A DNA stretch of 55,197 bases, taken from contig CALHAX010000082.1 in NCBI GenBank assembly GCA_937931785.1, forward strand, positions 1 to 55,197. Direction: 5' to 3'. The DNA comes from an uncultured Hyphomicrobiaceae bacterium (GTDB taxonomy: Bacteria; Pseudomonadota; Alphaproteobacteria; Rhizobiales; CALHAX01). Position 1 is the stretch's first letter. Each line of letters opens with the position of its first letter. Shown piece by piece: positions 34,643 to 41,572 of the stretch. Both the position numbers and the translations under genes were made by a program. Under the pieces are notes generated by a model. The model saw only the letters and a program-made list of their open reading frames with translations. It searched no databases and was not told where the DNA came from.

Positions 34643-34701
34643 TTCCTGGTCTCCGTTTCGTCACGCCCCGCAAGGGCGTGTGGCATTCAATAACGTTGCG
34701 A

Positions 34702-35304
34702 TCATCCGCGCCAGTCGATATCGCAGATTTCGGCGCTGCGACCGGAAAAATCCCAGACCCGACCAAAGGCACGAACGCGACCCTTGGTGGCTTGTGCGAT
34801 CGTGATGTCAGGGCCCATCCAGTAACCTGTGTTGGTGACTTTGACTTCCTTGCCGGGATTGGCGCCGCCGATGGGCTCCACTTCGCCGAGAATGTTCTTG
34901 CCAACCGTCAGGCGGCGTTTTTCGCCTTCGGTTTCGAACGTGATCGGTGCGCGTTCCGAGCCGAGATAGTTGCCAACCAGCATAGTGAAGAGGCCGGTGG
35001 TTCCACCGCTTTTTCCGGAGAAAATTCCTTCAAGCGCCTTGTACGCCTTGTCGGATGCACGGTCGTCGATATAGGCACCAACGGTCCAGTTGCCGCGCCC
35101 CATGTTGCCGGGGATGTCGAGAACCATGCCGACGTTCAGGCCCGAAAGATCAGTCTTGCCCGCCTTGCCCTTGTCGATGCGCACGCCCATCCAGGCCTGG
35201 CAATAGCCTTCTGTTGGCGGGTGTTTGCCAAGGGAGACGACGCACGGGCAGAACACGGTGCAATTGCAGTTCAGGATCAGTTCGCCTTTGATGGACCAGC
35301 TCAT
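34702..35304 (-). CDS. DUF1326 domain protein
   Basis: 200 residues with AAGGA 6 bases before the ATG. The start SIKGELILNCNCTVFCPCVVSLG holds the Cys-rich CNCxxxCPC motif of DUF1326, and the rest (GMVLDIPGNMGRGNW, GLFTMLVGNYLG, EVKVTNTGYWMGPD) matches the family. The clustered Cys suggest metal binding, though no function is established. It lies after a strong terminator that ends the ccr transcript, so it probably has its own promoter and may be co-transcribed with the ligase gene 59 bases downstream. Confidence 0.85.
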   Translation of the reverse strand: MSWSIKGELILNCNCTVFCPCVVSLGKHPPTEGYCQAWMGVRIDKGKAGKTDLSGLNVGMVLDIPGNMGRGNWTVGAYIDDRASDKAYKALEGIFSGKSGGTTGLFTMLVGNYLGSERAPITFETEGEKRRLTVGKNILGEVEPIGGANPGKEVKVTNTGYWMGPDITIAQATKGRVRAFGRVWDFSGRSAEICDIDWRG

Positions 35305-35340
35305 CTGTTGTCCTTATGGGTTGGGGCGCGAAGCTCGCGG

Positions 35341-35376
35341 AAAAAAAATTGGCGGCATCAGGGGTGTGATGCCGCC
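35341..35376 (-). terminator. Intrinsic terminator of the ccr gene
   Basis: On the minus strand a perfect 10-bp stem, GGCGGCATCA with TGATGCCGCC and a 6-base loop, is followed by AATTTTTTTT. It begins 11 bases after the ccr stop. It separates ccr from the DUF1326 gene in the same orientation. Confidence 0.92.
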
Positions 35377-35387
35377 GATGTCTCAGA

Positions 35388-36629
35388 TCAGGCTGTTTTT
35401 CCCTGACCTTTTTCAGTGGCGTTCACCAGGCACACCATGTTGCCATGTGGGTGCTTATTCTCCCACATGAGCTGATGTGCGTTGCCAATTTCGTCAAAAG
35501 AGTAAACTTCGGACATGCCCGGATCGACCTTACCCGCGATGACAAGCTCGTTGACTGCTGCTGCCTGTTCGTCATTTGCGACATGGGATCCTTGCAGACG
35601 CTTCTGCATCATCCAGTGATAACGCAGATCCATTGTGATGTTGTAGCCTGTGGTCCCGGCGCAGATCACGATCATGCCGCCCTTGTCGCAGACAAAACCA
35701 GACGTTGGCAGTGTTGCCTCGCCGGGATGTTCGAAAACAATCTGAGGGTTCTGGCGTTCGCCGACGCATTCCCAAATGGCCGCACCGAAGGCCCGGGCGC
35801 CCTTCATCCATGCGCCCCATTCCTTGGATTTTGTGTCGGGCATCGTTCCCCAATGGTCGAAGTCTTTCCTGTTGATCACGCCAACAGCGCCTTTCGACAT
35901 GCAGAAGTCGCGCTTGTCTTCCTCGGAGATGACGGCAACCGGCTTTCCGCCGAGCGCCGATACGATTTGCAACGCGCTGGCACCGAGACCACCGGCGGCG
36001 CCCCACACCAGCACGACGTCGCCTTCCTTTACAGTGTGGGGCTCGAAACCCATCAGCATCCGATAGGCGGTGGAGGCGCAGAGCATGTAACAGCCTGCTT
36101 CTTCCCAGCTCAGATGTTTCGGCTTTTTCTGGATCTGGTGCGATTGCGCCTTCGCGAACTGGCAGTATGAGCCGTAGTTCGTCTGATAGCCCCAAACGCG
36201 CGTTGAGTTCGCCAGCATCGGATCCTTGCCGGACTTGACCCACGGGTCTTCCGGATCCCACCAACCTGATGCAACGACGCATTCGTCGCCGGGTTTGCAG
36301 TTGTCCACTTCGGAGCCCACGGCCCAGACGATGCCGGAGCAGTCAGAACCACCGGCGTGGAAGTCTTCCGGCTCGCCCTTCTTTTGACGATCCGCAATAA
36401 CATCCAGCGGGTAACCGAGTGCGGCCCAAACGTTGTTGTAGTTGATGCCGGTTGCCATCACGTAGACCAGCACGTCCTTCGGTCCGAGCTCAGGCGTTGG
36501 GATCACCTCCCGTTTCCACGCGTCTTTCGGGTCGCCGAAGCGGTCCTGGCGTACCGTGAAGGCGTGCATGTTCTTGGGCACAACGCCCACTTCAGGCATT
36601 TCGCCGAGGTCGTAGAGGTCTTTGGTCAT
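35388..36629 (-). CDS. ccrA: Crotonyl-CoA carboxylase/reductase
   Basis: 413 residues of the medium-chain dehydrogenase/reductase family. NADPH-dependent reductive carboxylation of crotonyl-CoA gives ethylmalonyl-CoA; acrylyl-CoA is also used. Visible marks: [16 protein letters not shown] (the CO2-pocket Asn), [23 protein letters not shown] with the Phe-Glu pair, [14 protein letters not shown] as nucleotide fold, and [15 protein letters not shown] with the pocket His. It implies an ethylmalonyl-CoA pathway or C3 acyl-CoA assimilation. No Shine-Dalgarno is obvious before the ATG. Divergent from a FadR-type GntR gene across 165 bases that hold a clear operator-like repeat. Confidence 0.93.
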   Translation of the reverse strand: MTKDLYDLGEMPEVGVVPKNMHAFTVRQDRFGDPKDAWKREVIPTPELGPKDVLVYVMATGINYNNVWAALGYPLDVIADRQKKGEPEDFHAGGSDCSGIVWAVGSEVDNCKPGDECVVASGWWDPEDPWVKSGKDPMLANSTRVWGYQTNYGSYCQFAKAQSHQIQKKPKHLSWEEAGCYMLCASTAYRMLMGFEPHTVKEGDVVLVWGAAGGLGASALQIVSALGGKPVAVISEEDKRDFCMSKGAVGVINRKDFDHWGTMPDTKSKEWGAWMKGARAFGAAIWECVGERQNPQIVFEHPGEATLPTSGFVCDKGGMIVICAGTTGYNITMDLRYHWMMQKRLQGSHVANDEQAAAVNELVIAGKVDPGMSEVYSFDEIGNAHQLMWENKHPHGNMVCLVNATEKGQGKTA

Positions 36630-36694
36630 GGGGAGGACTCACATCCGTCAAGGTTGGTTGATCAACGTTGGCGCAATTTCTGAAATCGGCTTTG

Positions 36695-36713
36695 CTATTT
36701 GTCAAGCAAATAG
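36695..36713. promoter_or_regulatory. Inverted-repeat operator between ccr and the GntR gene
   Basis: CTATTTG (36695-36701) and CAAATAG (36707-36713) form a perfect 7-bp inverted repeat with a 5-base centre, in the divergent promoter region. An AT-rich stretch with two TAATT copies follows (36715-36728). It is a likely binding site for the adjacent GntR/FCD regulator. Confidence 0.6.
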
Positions 36714-36794
36714 GTAATTGTGTAATTAGAAGTTTCGGTTGCGATCGTGGTTTCAGTCAACCGCGGACGCGTTGCTGAATGTCAGGACAGATGA

Positions 36795-37535
36795 ATGTCG
36801 ATCAAGTTTGAGCCGGTTGTCGCGACAAGCGTCACAAAGCAGATCGCTGAACAGATCAAGGCGTCGATCATGGATGGCCGTCTGAAAGCGGATGATCGCC
36901 TGCCGACCGAGCATGACCTGGCGGAACAGTTCGGCGTTTCTCGCCCGACAATTCGTGAAGCACTCAAGCGACTGGCAGCGCAGAACCTCATACATTCCAG
37001 ACGCGGGCCGACCGGTGGTACGTTTGTGCGTCGACCGACCGAAGAAGAAGTTCGCGCCAACCTTATCACCGAAGCGACATTGCTTGTGTCCTTTGGCGAA
37101 TTTGACTTGCCGGATATTGCAGAAGCGCGTCACGAGCTTGAGCGGATGTGTGGTCGACTTGCGGCCGAGCGCCGCGACGAAGCCAGTTTGACTGCGATGG
37201 CACGTGAAGTTGAAAAGCAGAAAGAGGAGCGCATCAGCGACGAGGATTTCTGTGCGTCCGACGTGCGGTTTCACCGCGCGCTTGTGGATGCCTCAGGGAA
37301 CCCGGTTCTGCAGTTCGTCATGTCGACGGTGATCGAAGCGCTGCAACCGATCGAGAACATGGTGATCTTCAAGTTTCGCGACAAGCAGAAGATCATTCGT
37401 CAGCACGAGAAAATTCTGAAAGCGATTCGCAGTGGCGATCCGGACCGAACCGAGAAAGCCATCACGGAACAAATGACCTATCTCGGGCACTTGTTCGGCA
37501 AGGTCGCGGCGATGCGGAAAACGTCGTCAGCCTGA
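36795..37535 (+). CDS. GntR-family regulator, FadR/FCD subfamily
   Basis: 246 residues; AGGA lies about 9 bases before the ATG. Winged helix at about 12-75 (DRLPTEHDLAEQFGVSRPTIREALKRL in blocks, GPTGGTFVRRP). The FCD helical domain (about 95-235) has the metal-ligand pattern DVRFHRALVDASGNPVL and QHEKILKAIRSGDP. It sits directly before the HpsN-like gene and divergent from ccr, so it may control both; in dihydroxypropanesulfonate loci the corresponding regulator is called HpsR, which I regard as possible. Confidence 0.9.
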   Translation: MSIKFEPVVATSVTKQIAEQIKASIMDGRLKADDRLPTEHDLAEQFGVSRPTIREALKRLAAQNLIHSRRGPTGGTFVRRPTEEEVRANLITEATLLVSFGEFDLPDIAEARHELERMCGRLAAERRDEASLTAMAREVEKQKEERISDEDFCASDVRFHRALVDASGNPVLQFVMSTVIEALQPIENMVIFKFRDKQKIIRQHEKILKAIRSGDPDRTEKAITEQMTYLGHLFGKVAAMRKTSSA

Positions 37536-37654
37536 TTGCAAGTTACGGCAATCCCCTTGCGATCTCTGTCCAGAAGCGGCATTGCACATTCAAATTCTCA
37601 TCGTGACATCGTGCGCTGCGGCGTCTTGACCAAACCAGAGGTGAATTTGCGGAT

Positions 37655-38962
37655 ATGACTGTTCAGTACCTGAAGAAGGCACCGAAGACATCAGCAACCG
37701 GCGCGGACGATGTTCGCGACACCGTGCAAAAGATCCTGAACGAGATCGAGCAGGGCGGAGAAGCGGTGGCCAAGGAGTACGCGGCGAAATTCGACAAGTA
37801 CGATGGAAATATTGTCCTCACGCGAGACGAAATCGAGGCGGCCACTGCTGCGGTTCCGCAAAAACTGAAAGATGATATTCTGTTTGCACATGACAACGTG
37901 CGCCGTTTTGCGGAAGCGCAGAAGGCTACGATTCTCGACACCGAGATGGAAATCGTGCCGGGTCTGATTGCGGGCCAGAAGAGCATCCCGTGCCAGGCCG
38001 CCGGGTGTTACGCGCCGGGCGGACGGTACAGTCACGTGGCCTCGGCATTAATGACGGTCACGACCGCCAAGGTTGCGGGATGTGGACACATCGCAGCCTG
38101 TTCACCGCCGCGCCCTGAGATCGGGATCAACCCGGCAATTGTCTACACCGCTGATGTGTGTGGCGCGGATTCAATTCTGGCGCTTGGTGGTGTGCAGGGT
38201 ATTGCGGCAATGGCGTTCGGACTGTTCGGTCTGCCGAAGTCGGATATTCTCGTTGGGCCAGGCAACCAGTTCGTGGCGGAAGCCAAGCGTATCCTGTTTG
38301 GCCGGGTTGGCATCGACATGTTTGCGGGGCCGACGGACAGTCTGATCCTCGCGGATGAGACGGCTGATCCGTATATCGTTGCGTGGGATCTCGTCGGGCA
38401 GGCGGAGCACGGTTACAACTCGCCGGTGTGGCTGGCGACGACCAGCCGTGCGCTCGCTGAAAAGGTTCTGGAGCTTGTGCCAGGCATCATCAAGGAGCTG
38501 CCAGAGGTCAACTCGCAAAATGCTGAGGCTGCATGGCGCGACTATGCAGAGGTTATTCTTTGTGACACGCGTGAAGAAGTGGCGGATGTTTCGGACGGTA
38601 TCGCACCGGAACATCTGACCGTTCAGGCGCAGGATCTCGACTGGTGGCTTGATCGGCTGGAGTGCTACGGCTCGCTGTTCCTTGGTGAAGAAACAACTGT
38701 GGCGTTTGGCGACAAGGCATCGGGTACGAACCACGTTCTGCCGACATCGGGCGCAGCGCGCTATACGGGTGGATTGTCGGTGCACAAGTACATGAAGATT
38801 GTCACCTGGCAGCGGGCAACACGCGAAGGCATGAAACCTGTCGCGGAAGCGACGGCACGCATTTCACGGCTGGAAGGCATGGAGGGGCATGCCCGGACAG
38901 CCGATATTCGTTTGGAGAAATATTTCCCAAACGAAACGTTTGACCTGACGGGCGTGGAGTAA
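37655..38962 (+). CDS. hpsN: Sulfopropanediol 3-dehydrogenase (HpsN-like, HisD family)
   Basis: 435 residues of the histidinol dehydrogenase fold. Blocks: AGCYAPGGRYSHVASALMT, GPGNQFVAEAKRILFG, FAGPTDSLILAD, zinc ligands Gln249 and His252 in VGQAEHGYNSPVWL, and APEHLTVQ. The overall wording (start VQYLKKAPK, GQKSIPCQAAGCYAPGG, end RLEKYFPNETFDLTG) matches my memory of HpsN, which oxidises (R)-2,3-dihydroxypropane-1-sulfonate to sulfolactate with two NAD+, rather than HisD of histidine synthesis. No his genes are near. No sulfolactate lyase is in the window, so the pathway would finish elsewhere. GAGGTG lies 11 bases upstream. Confidence 0.85.
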   Translation: MTVQYLKKAPKTSATGADDVRDTVQKILNEIEQGGEAVAKEYAAKFDKYDGNIVLTRDEIEAATAAVPQKLKDDILFAHDNVRRFAEAQKATILDTEMEIVPGLIAGQKSIPCQAAGCYAPGGRYSHVASALMTVTTAKVAGCGHIAACSPPRPEIGINPAIVYTADVCGADSILALGGVQGIAAMAFGLFGLPKSDILVGPGNQFVAEAKRILFGRVGIDMFAGPTDSLILADETADPYIVAWDLVGQAEHGYNSPVWLATTSRALAEKVLELVPGIIKELPEVNSQNAEAAWRDYAEVILCDTREEVADVSDGIAPEHLTVQAQDLDWWLDRLECYGSLFLGEETTVAFGDKASGTNHVLPTSGAARYTGGLSVHKYMKIVTWQRATREGMKPVAEATARISRLEGMEGHARTADIRLEKYFPNETFDLTGVE

Positions 38963-38966
38963 AATT

Positions 38967-39608
38967 CTAACTGACCGTGGCGATGGTTCGGAACACGTTT
39001 TCGAACATCTCCACGGTCAGGCGGCCCGTGTTCGTGTTGTAGCGTGAGCAGTGGTAGCTATCGATCAGGATGCGGTTTTCGCCGAGATCATTTTGCGCCC
39101 CGTGACCGAATGGCGCGTCTTTCAATTTCAGTCCAACGGCGCGGACGACGCTGTCGTGCGCGATCCGGCCAAGCGCTAGCACAACGTTGAGGTTGGGGAG
39201 CGCATTCATGCGGTTCACCAGGAACGGGCGGCACTGCGTGATTTCTGCGCCGACCGGTTTGTTTTGCGGTGGCACGCACCGTACGGCGTTCGTGATCATG
39301 CAGCCGTTCAGCTTCAATCCATCTGCTGGATCGGAACGATACGTTCCTTGCGACCAACCGAATTTTTCCAGCGTTGCATAGAGCAAGTCGCCAGCATAGT
39401 CGCCTGTGAATGGTCGCCCCGTGCGGTGTGCGCCCTGAAGTCCGGGGGCGAGACCCACGATAAGGAGTTTCGCGTCTGGATCGCCAAAGGAGGGGACAGC
39501 CCCATTGAACCAATCCGGGTTGGCGGCAATGCTCTCGTCACGAAACGCTGCAAGACGGGGACATAACCGACAATCCTTCGGTGCCTCCGCCTGCATTTGC
39601 ATTGTCAT
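38967..39608 (-). CDS. Uracil-DNA glycosylase, family 5-like with Fe-S cluster
   Basis: 213 residues. The iron-sulfur ligands are suggested by DCRLC (Cys13, Cys16) and by VRCVPP and ITQCRPF further on. Active-site motif 1 reads GLAPGLQGAHRTGRPFTGD (about 52-70) and motif 2 SYHCSRYNTNTGRLT (about 185-199), the pattern of family 5 (UDGb) enzymes that remove uracil and related deaminated bases from DNA. Converges on hpsN with 4 bases between. The start is uncertain by two residues (ATG 39608 or 39602). Confidence 0.92.
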   Translation of the reverse strand: MTMQMQAEAPKDCRLCPRLAAFRDESIAANPDWFNGAVPSFGDPDAKLLIVGLAPGLQGAHRTGRPFTGDYAGDLLYATLEKFGWSQGTYRSDPADGLKLNGCMITNAVRCVPPQNKPVGAEITQCRPFLVNRMNALPNLNVVLALGRIAHDSVVRAVGLKLKDAPFGHGAQNDLGENRILIDSYHCSRYNTNTGRLTVEMFENVFRTIATVS

Positions 39609-39620
39609 GCTGTCGTCCGG

Positions 39621-40256
39621 TCAGATGTCGCGCAACTGATCGATGTCTTCATCATCGTCATAATCATCGTCATCGTCGTCATCACCATATTCAACAGGTT
39701 CGTTGCGCTGTTGTTGCGGTGGGCGCTGACCAGCCCGACCGATCTTGTCGCGCAAGTCCATAAGATCCACGAACGTGTCGGCCTGCCGACGCAGATCGTC
39801 TGCGATCATTGGGGGCTTGGTCTTGAGCGTGGAAACTACGGTAACGCGTTTGCCCATACTCTGGACAACCTGCACGAGATAACGGAAATCGCCGTCGCCG
39901 GACAGGATCACGATGTGATCGAGGTGCTGGGCCAGATGCATGACATCGACAGCCAGTTCGATATCCATGTTGCCTTTGATCTTGCGACGACCGGTGGCAT
40001 CGACGAATTCCTTCGTCGGTTTCGTGATCATTGTGAAGCCGTTGTAGTCGAGCCAGTCAACCAAAGGACGGATCGAGGAATATTCCTGGTCTTCGATGAT
40101 CGCTGTATAGTAAAGCGCCCGAACGAGGTGGGCCTGATCGCGAAAGACTTTCAGCAGGTTTCCATAGTCGATGTCGAAACCAAGTGCCTTCGCCGCAGCG
40201 TAAAGGTTCGCGCCATCCACAAACAGCGCGACCCTTTCATTAGGATAGAATTTCAC
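39621..40256 (-). CDS. NYN/PIN-like domain ribonuclease with acidic tail
   Basis: 211 residues from GTG 40256, preferred because CGGAG precedes it and family homology starts VKFYPNERVALFVDGANLY. The NYN domain (LabA/DUF88 type) has Asp in FVDGANL, DIELAVDVM and SGDGDFRYLV, the acidic cluster of PIN-like nucleases. The tail, residues about 185-211, is Gln/Pro-rich then almost all Asp (GDDDDDDDYDDDED), written in DNA as a GAT/GAC run at 39645-39690. Divergent from folK. RNA cleavage is the presumed function. Confidence 0.88.
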   Translation of the reverse strand: MKFYPNERVALFVDGANLYAAAKALGFDIDYGNLLKVFRDQAHLVRALYYTAIIEDQEYSSIRPLVDWLDYNGFTMITKPTKEFVDATGRRKIKGNMDIELAVDVMHLAQHLDHIVILSGDGDFRYLVQVVQSMGKRVTVVSTLKTKPPMIADDLRRQADTFVDLMDLRDKIGRAGQRPPQQQRNEPVEYGDDDDDDDYDDDEDIDQLRDI

Positions 40257-40348
40257 AGACAGACGTCTCCGGACAATAAGTTCAAGCGGTTCGAAATTTG
40301 GTGGCGCGCGAAAATATGCGAGCAATCAAGATCTATGAGGATGTCTAT

Positions 40349-40939
40349 ATGTGTCTGGTGGCGGAAATGCAATCCAAAGTCGTGTCACACAAAGGGTTGC
40401 GATCTGGACGTGTACTGATTGGACTCGGAGCAAACGTTACCGGGGCCTGGGGTTTGCCCACTGAGACACTCAAGCGCGCGTTGCGGGAACTGGAAATCCT
40501 TTCAGATCGCGGTTTTGAGGCCTCACGCTTGTATCGCAGCAAACCGGTCGGTCCCGCCAATCAGCCGGATTATGTCAATGCTGTTTGCCGTATCGATACG
40601 AAACTGAGTCCCGCAGCGCTCTTGACGGCGTTCAAGGCGCTTGAGCGTGCATCGGGACGCGGAAAAGGACGCCGGTGGGGGCCGCGGCCCCTCGATCTTG
40701 ACATTCTGGACTACAAGGGGCGCGTGTATCAGTGGCCAGGAATTAATTTTACAGGGCCGCGACGTCGATTGATTCTGCCTCATCCCGAACTTCATGTCCG
40801 GGCTTTTGTGCTGAAACCGCTTTTGGATGTTGCGCCAGACTGGCGGCACCCTGTGCTGGGGCAGACAGCGCGTCAAATGCTTGGACGGTACAAGCGCGAT
40901 TCGGACGCCATGAGGCCAATTGACGTCGATCACTCATGA
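40349..40939 (+). CDS. folK: 2-amino-4-hydroxy-6-hydroxymethyldihydropteridine pyrophosphokinase
   Basis: 196 residues from ATG 40349 (GAGGA 7 bases upstream). HPPK transfers pyrophosphate from ATP to the pterin in folate synthesis. Family marks: LIGLGANV, SRLYRSKPVGPANQPDYVNAV, WGPRPLDLDILDY (metal-binding Asp pair) and LILPHPELHVRAFVLKPLLDVAPDW in parts. The N-terminal 17 or so residues before RVLIGLGAN are longer than in E. coli FolK. First gene of the conserved rpoZ-rel block. Confidence 0.95.
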   Translation: MCLVAEMQSKVVSHKGLRSGRVLIGLGANVTGAWGLPTETLKRALRELEILSDRGFEASRLYRSKPVGPANQPDYVNAVCRIDTKLSPAALLTAFKALERASGRGKGRRWGPRPLDLDILDYKGRVYQWPGINFTGPRRRLILPHPELHVRAFVLKPLLDVAPDWRHPVLGQTARQMLGRYKRDSDAMRPIDVDHS

Positions 40940-41058
40940 CTGGTTAACAGATAACCGTCACAGTGAGTGAAATGTATGCGCAAACGCTTGTTATTGCAGT
41001 GCGAAAGCCCTAAAAGACACAACAACTTCCGAAATTTGGCTGGAAAGGACCGCACCCC

Positions 41059-41469
41059 ATGGCGCGTGTGACCGTCGAGGACTGCATTGAGCAGGTCCCA
41101 AACCGCTTTGATCTTGTTCTGCTTTGTGCCCACCGGGCGCGCACCATTGCTGGTGGTGCACCGATCACGATTGATCGGGACAACGACAAGAACCCGGTTG
41201 TGGCGCTGCGTGAAGTGGCAGACCAAACCGTGTCTCCAGAAGACCTGCAGGAAGAGTTGGTTCACTCCATCCAGAAATATGTTGAAGTGGATGAGCCGGA
41301 GCCCGAAGCCGCTCCATCGCTGGCGCACGAGCCACGCGTCCCCGTTATCGGACAGGATGACCCGACACGCGATAACGTGATCGACCGGATGACGGAAGAA
41401 GAGTTGATCCGCGGGCTGGAAAGCCTGCCGCCAGCGGAATCACCAAATGCTGGTGCACGTTCACGCTAG
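41059..41469 (+). CDS. rpoZ: RNA polymerase omega subunit
   Basis: 136 residues; AAGGA about 9 bases upstream. The start [28 protein letters not shown] and [16 protein letters not shown] are the omega core, which assists RNA polymerase assembly and forms part of a ppGpp site in E. coli. The C-terminal extension after residue 80 is acidic and Pro-rich, as in other alphaproteobacteria. It precedes rel, the ppGpp enzyme gene. Confidence 0.98.
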   Translation: MARVTVEDCIEQVPNRFDLVLLCAHRARTIAGGAPITIDRDNDKNPVVALREVADQTVSPEDLQEELVHSIQKYVEVDEPEPEAAPSLAHEPRVPVIGQDDPTRDNVIDRMTEEELIRGLESLPPAESPNAGARSR

Positions 41470-41542
41470 TTGTTCTCTGTCGCGACGATAAGGTGAGTAG
41501 ATACCGTCACCTTCGTGCGAAACGTTTGAAAAGATTGACGGT

Positions 41543-41572
41543 GGGCCGACACCGTACAAGAGTTGTCGGCCC
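41543..41572 (+). promoter_or_regulatory. Hairpin abutting the rel start codon
   Basis: GGGCCGAC (41543-41550) and GTCGGCCC (41565-41572) pair perfectly with a 14-base loop, and the next base is the A of the rel ATG. The only Shine-Dalgarno-like bases (AAGAG, 41559-41563) lie in the loop. The structure could limit translation initiation, or be a DNA operator. Confidence 0.55.

Noticed and set aside
37655-38962. Histidinol dehydrogenase of histidine synthesis
   Set aside because: The sequence follows HpsN-type proteins and there are no his genes; a GntR/FCD regulator adjoins it.
39645-39690. Short tandem repeat or CRISPR-like array
   Set aside because: It is a polyaspartate codon run in the NYN gene, without spacers.
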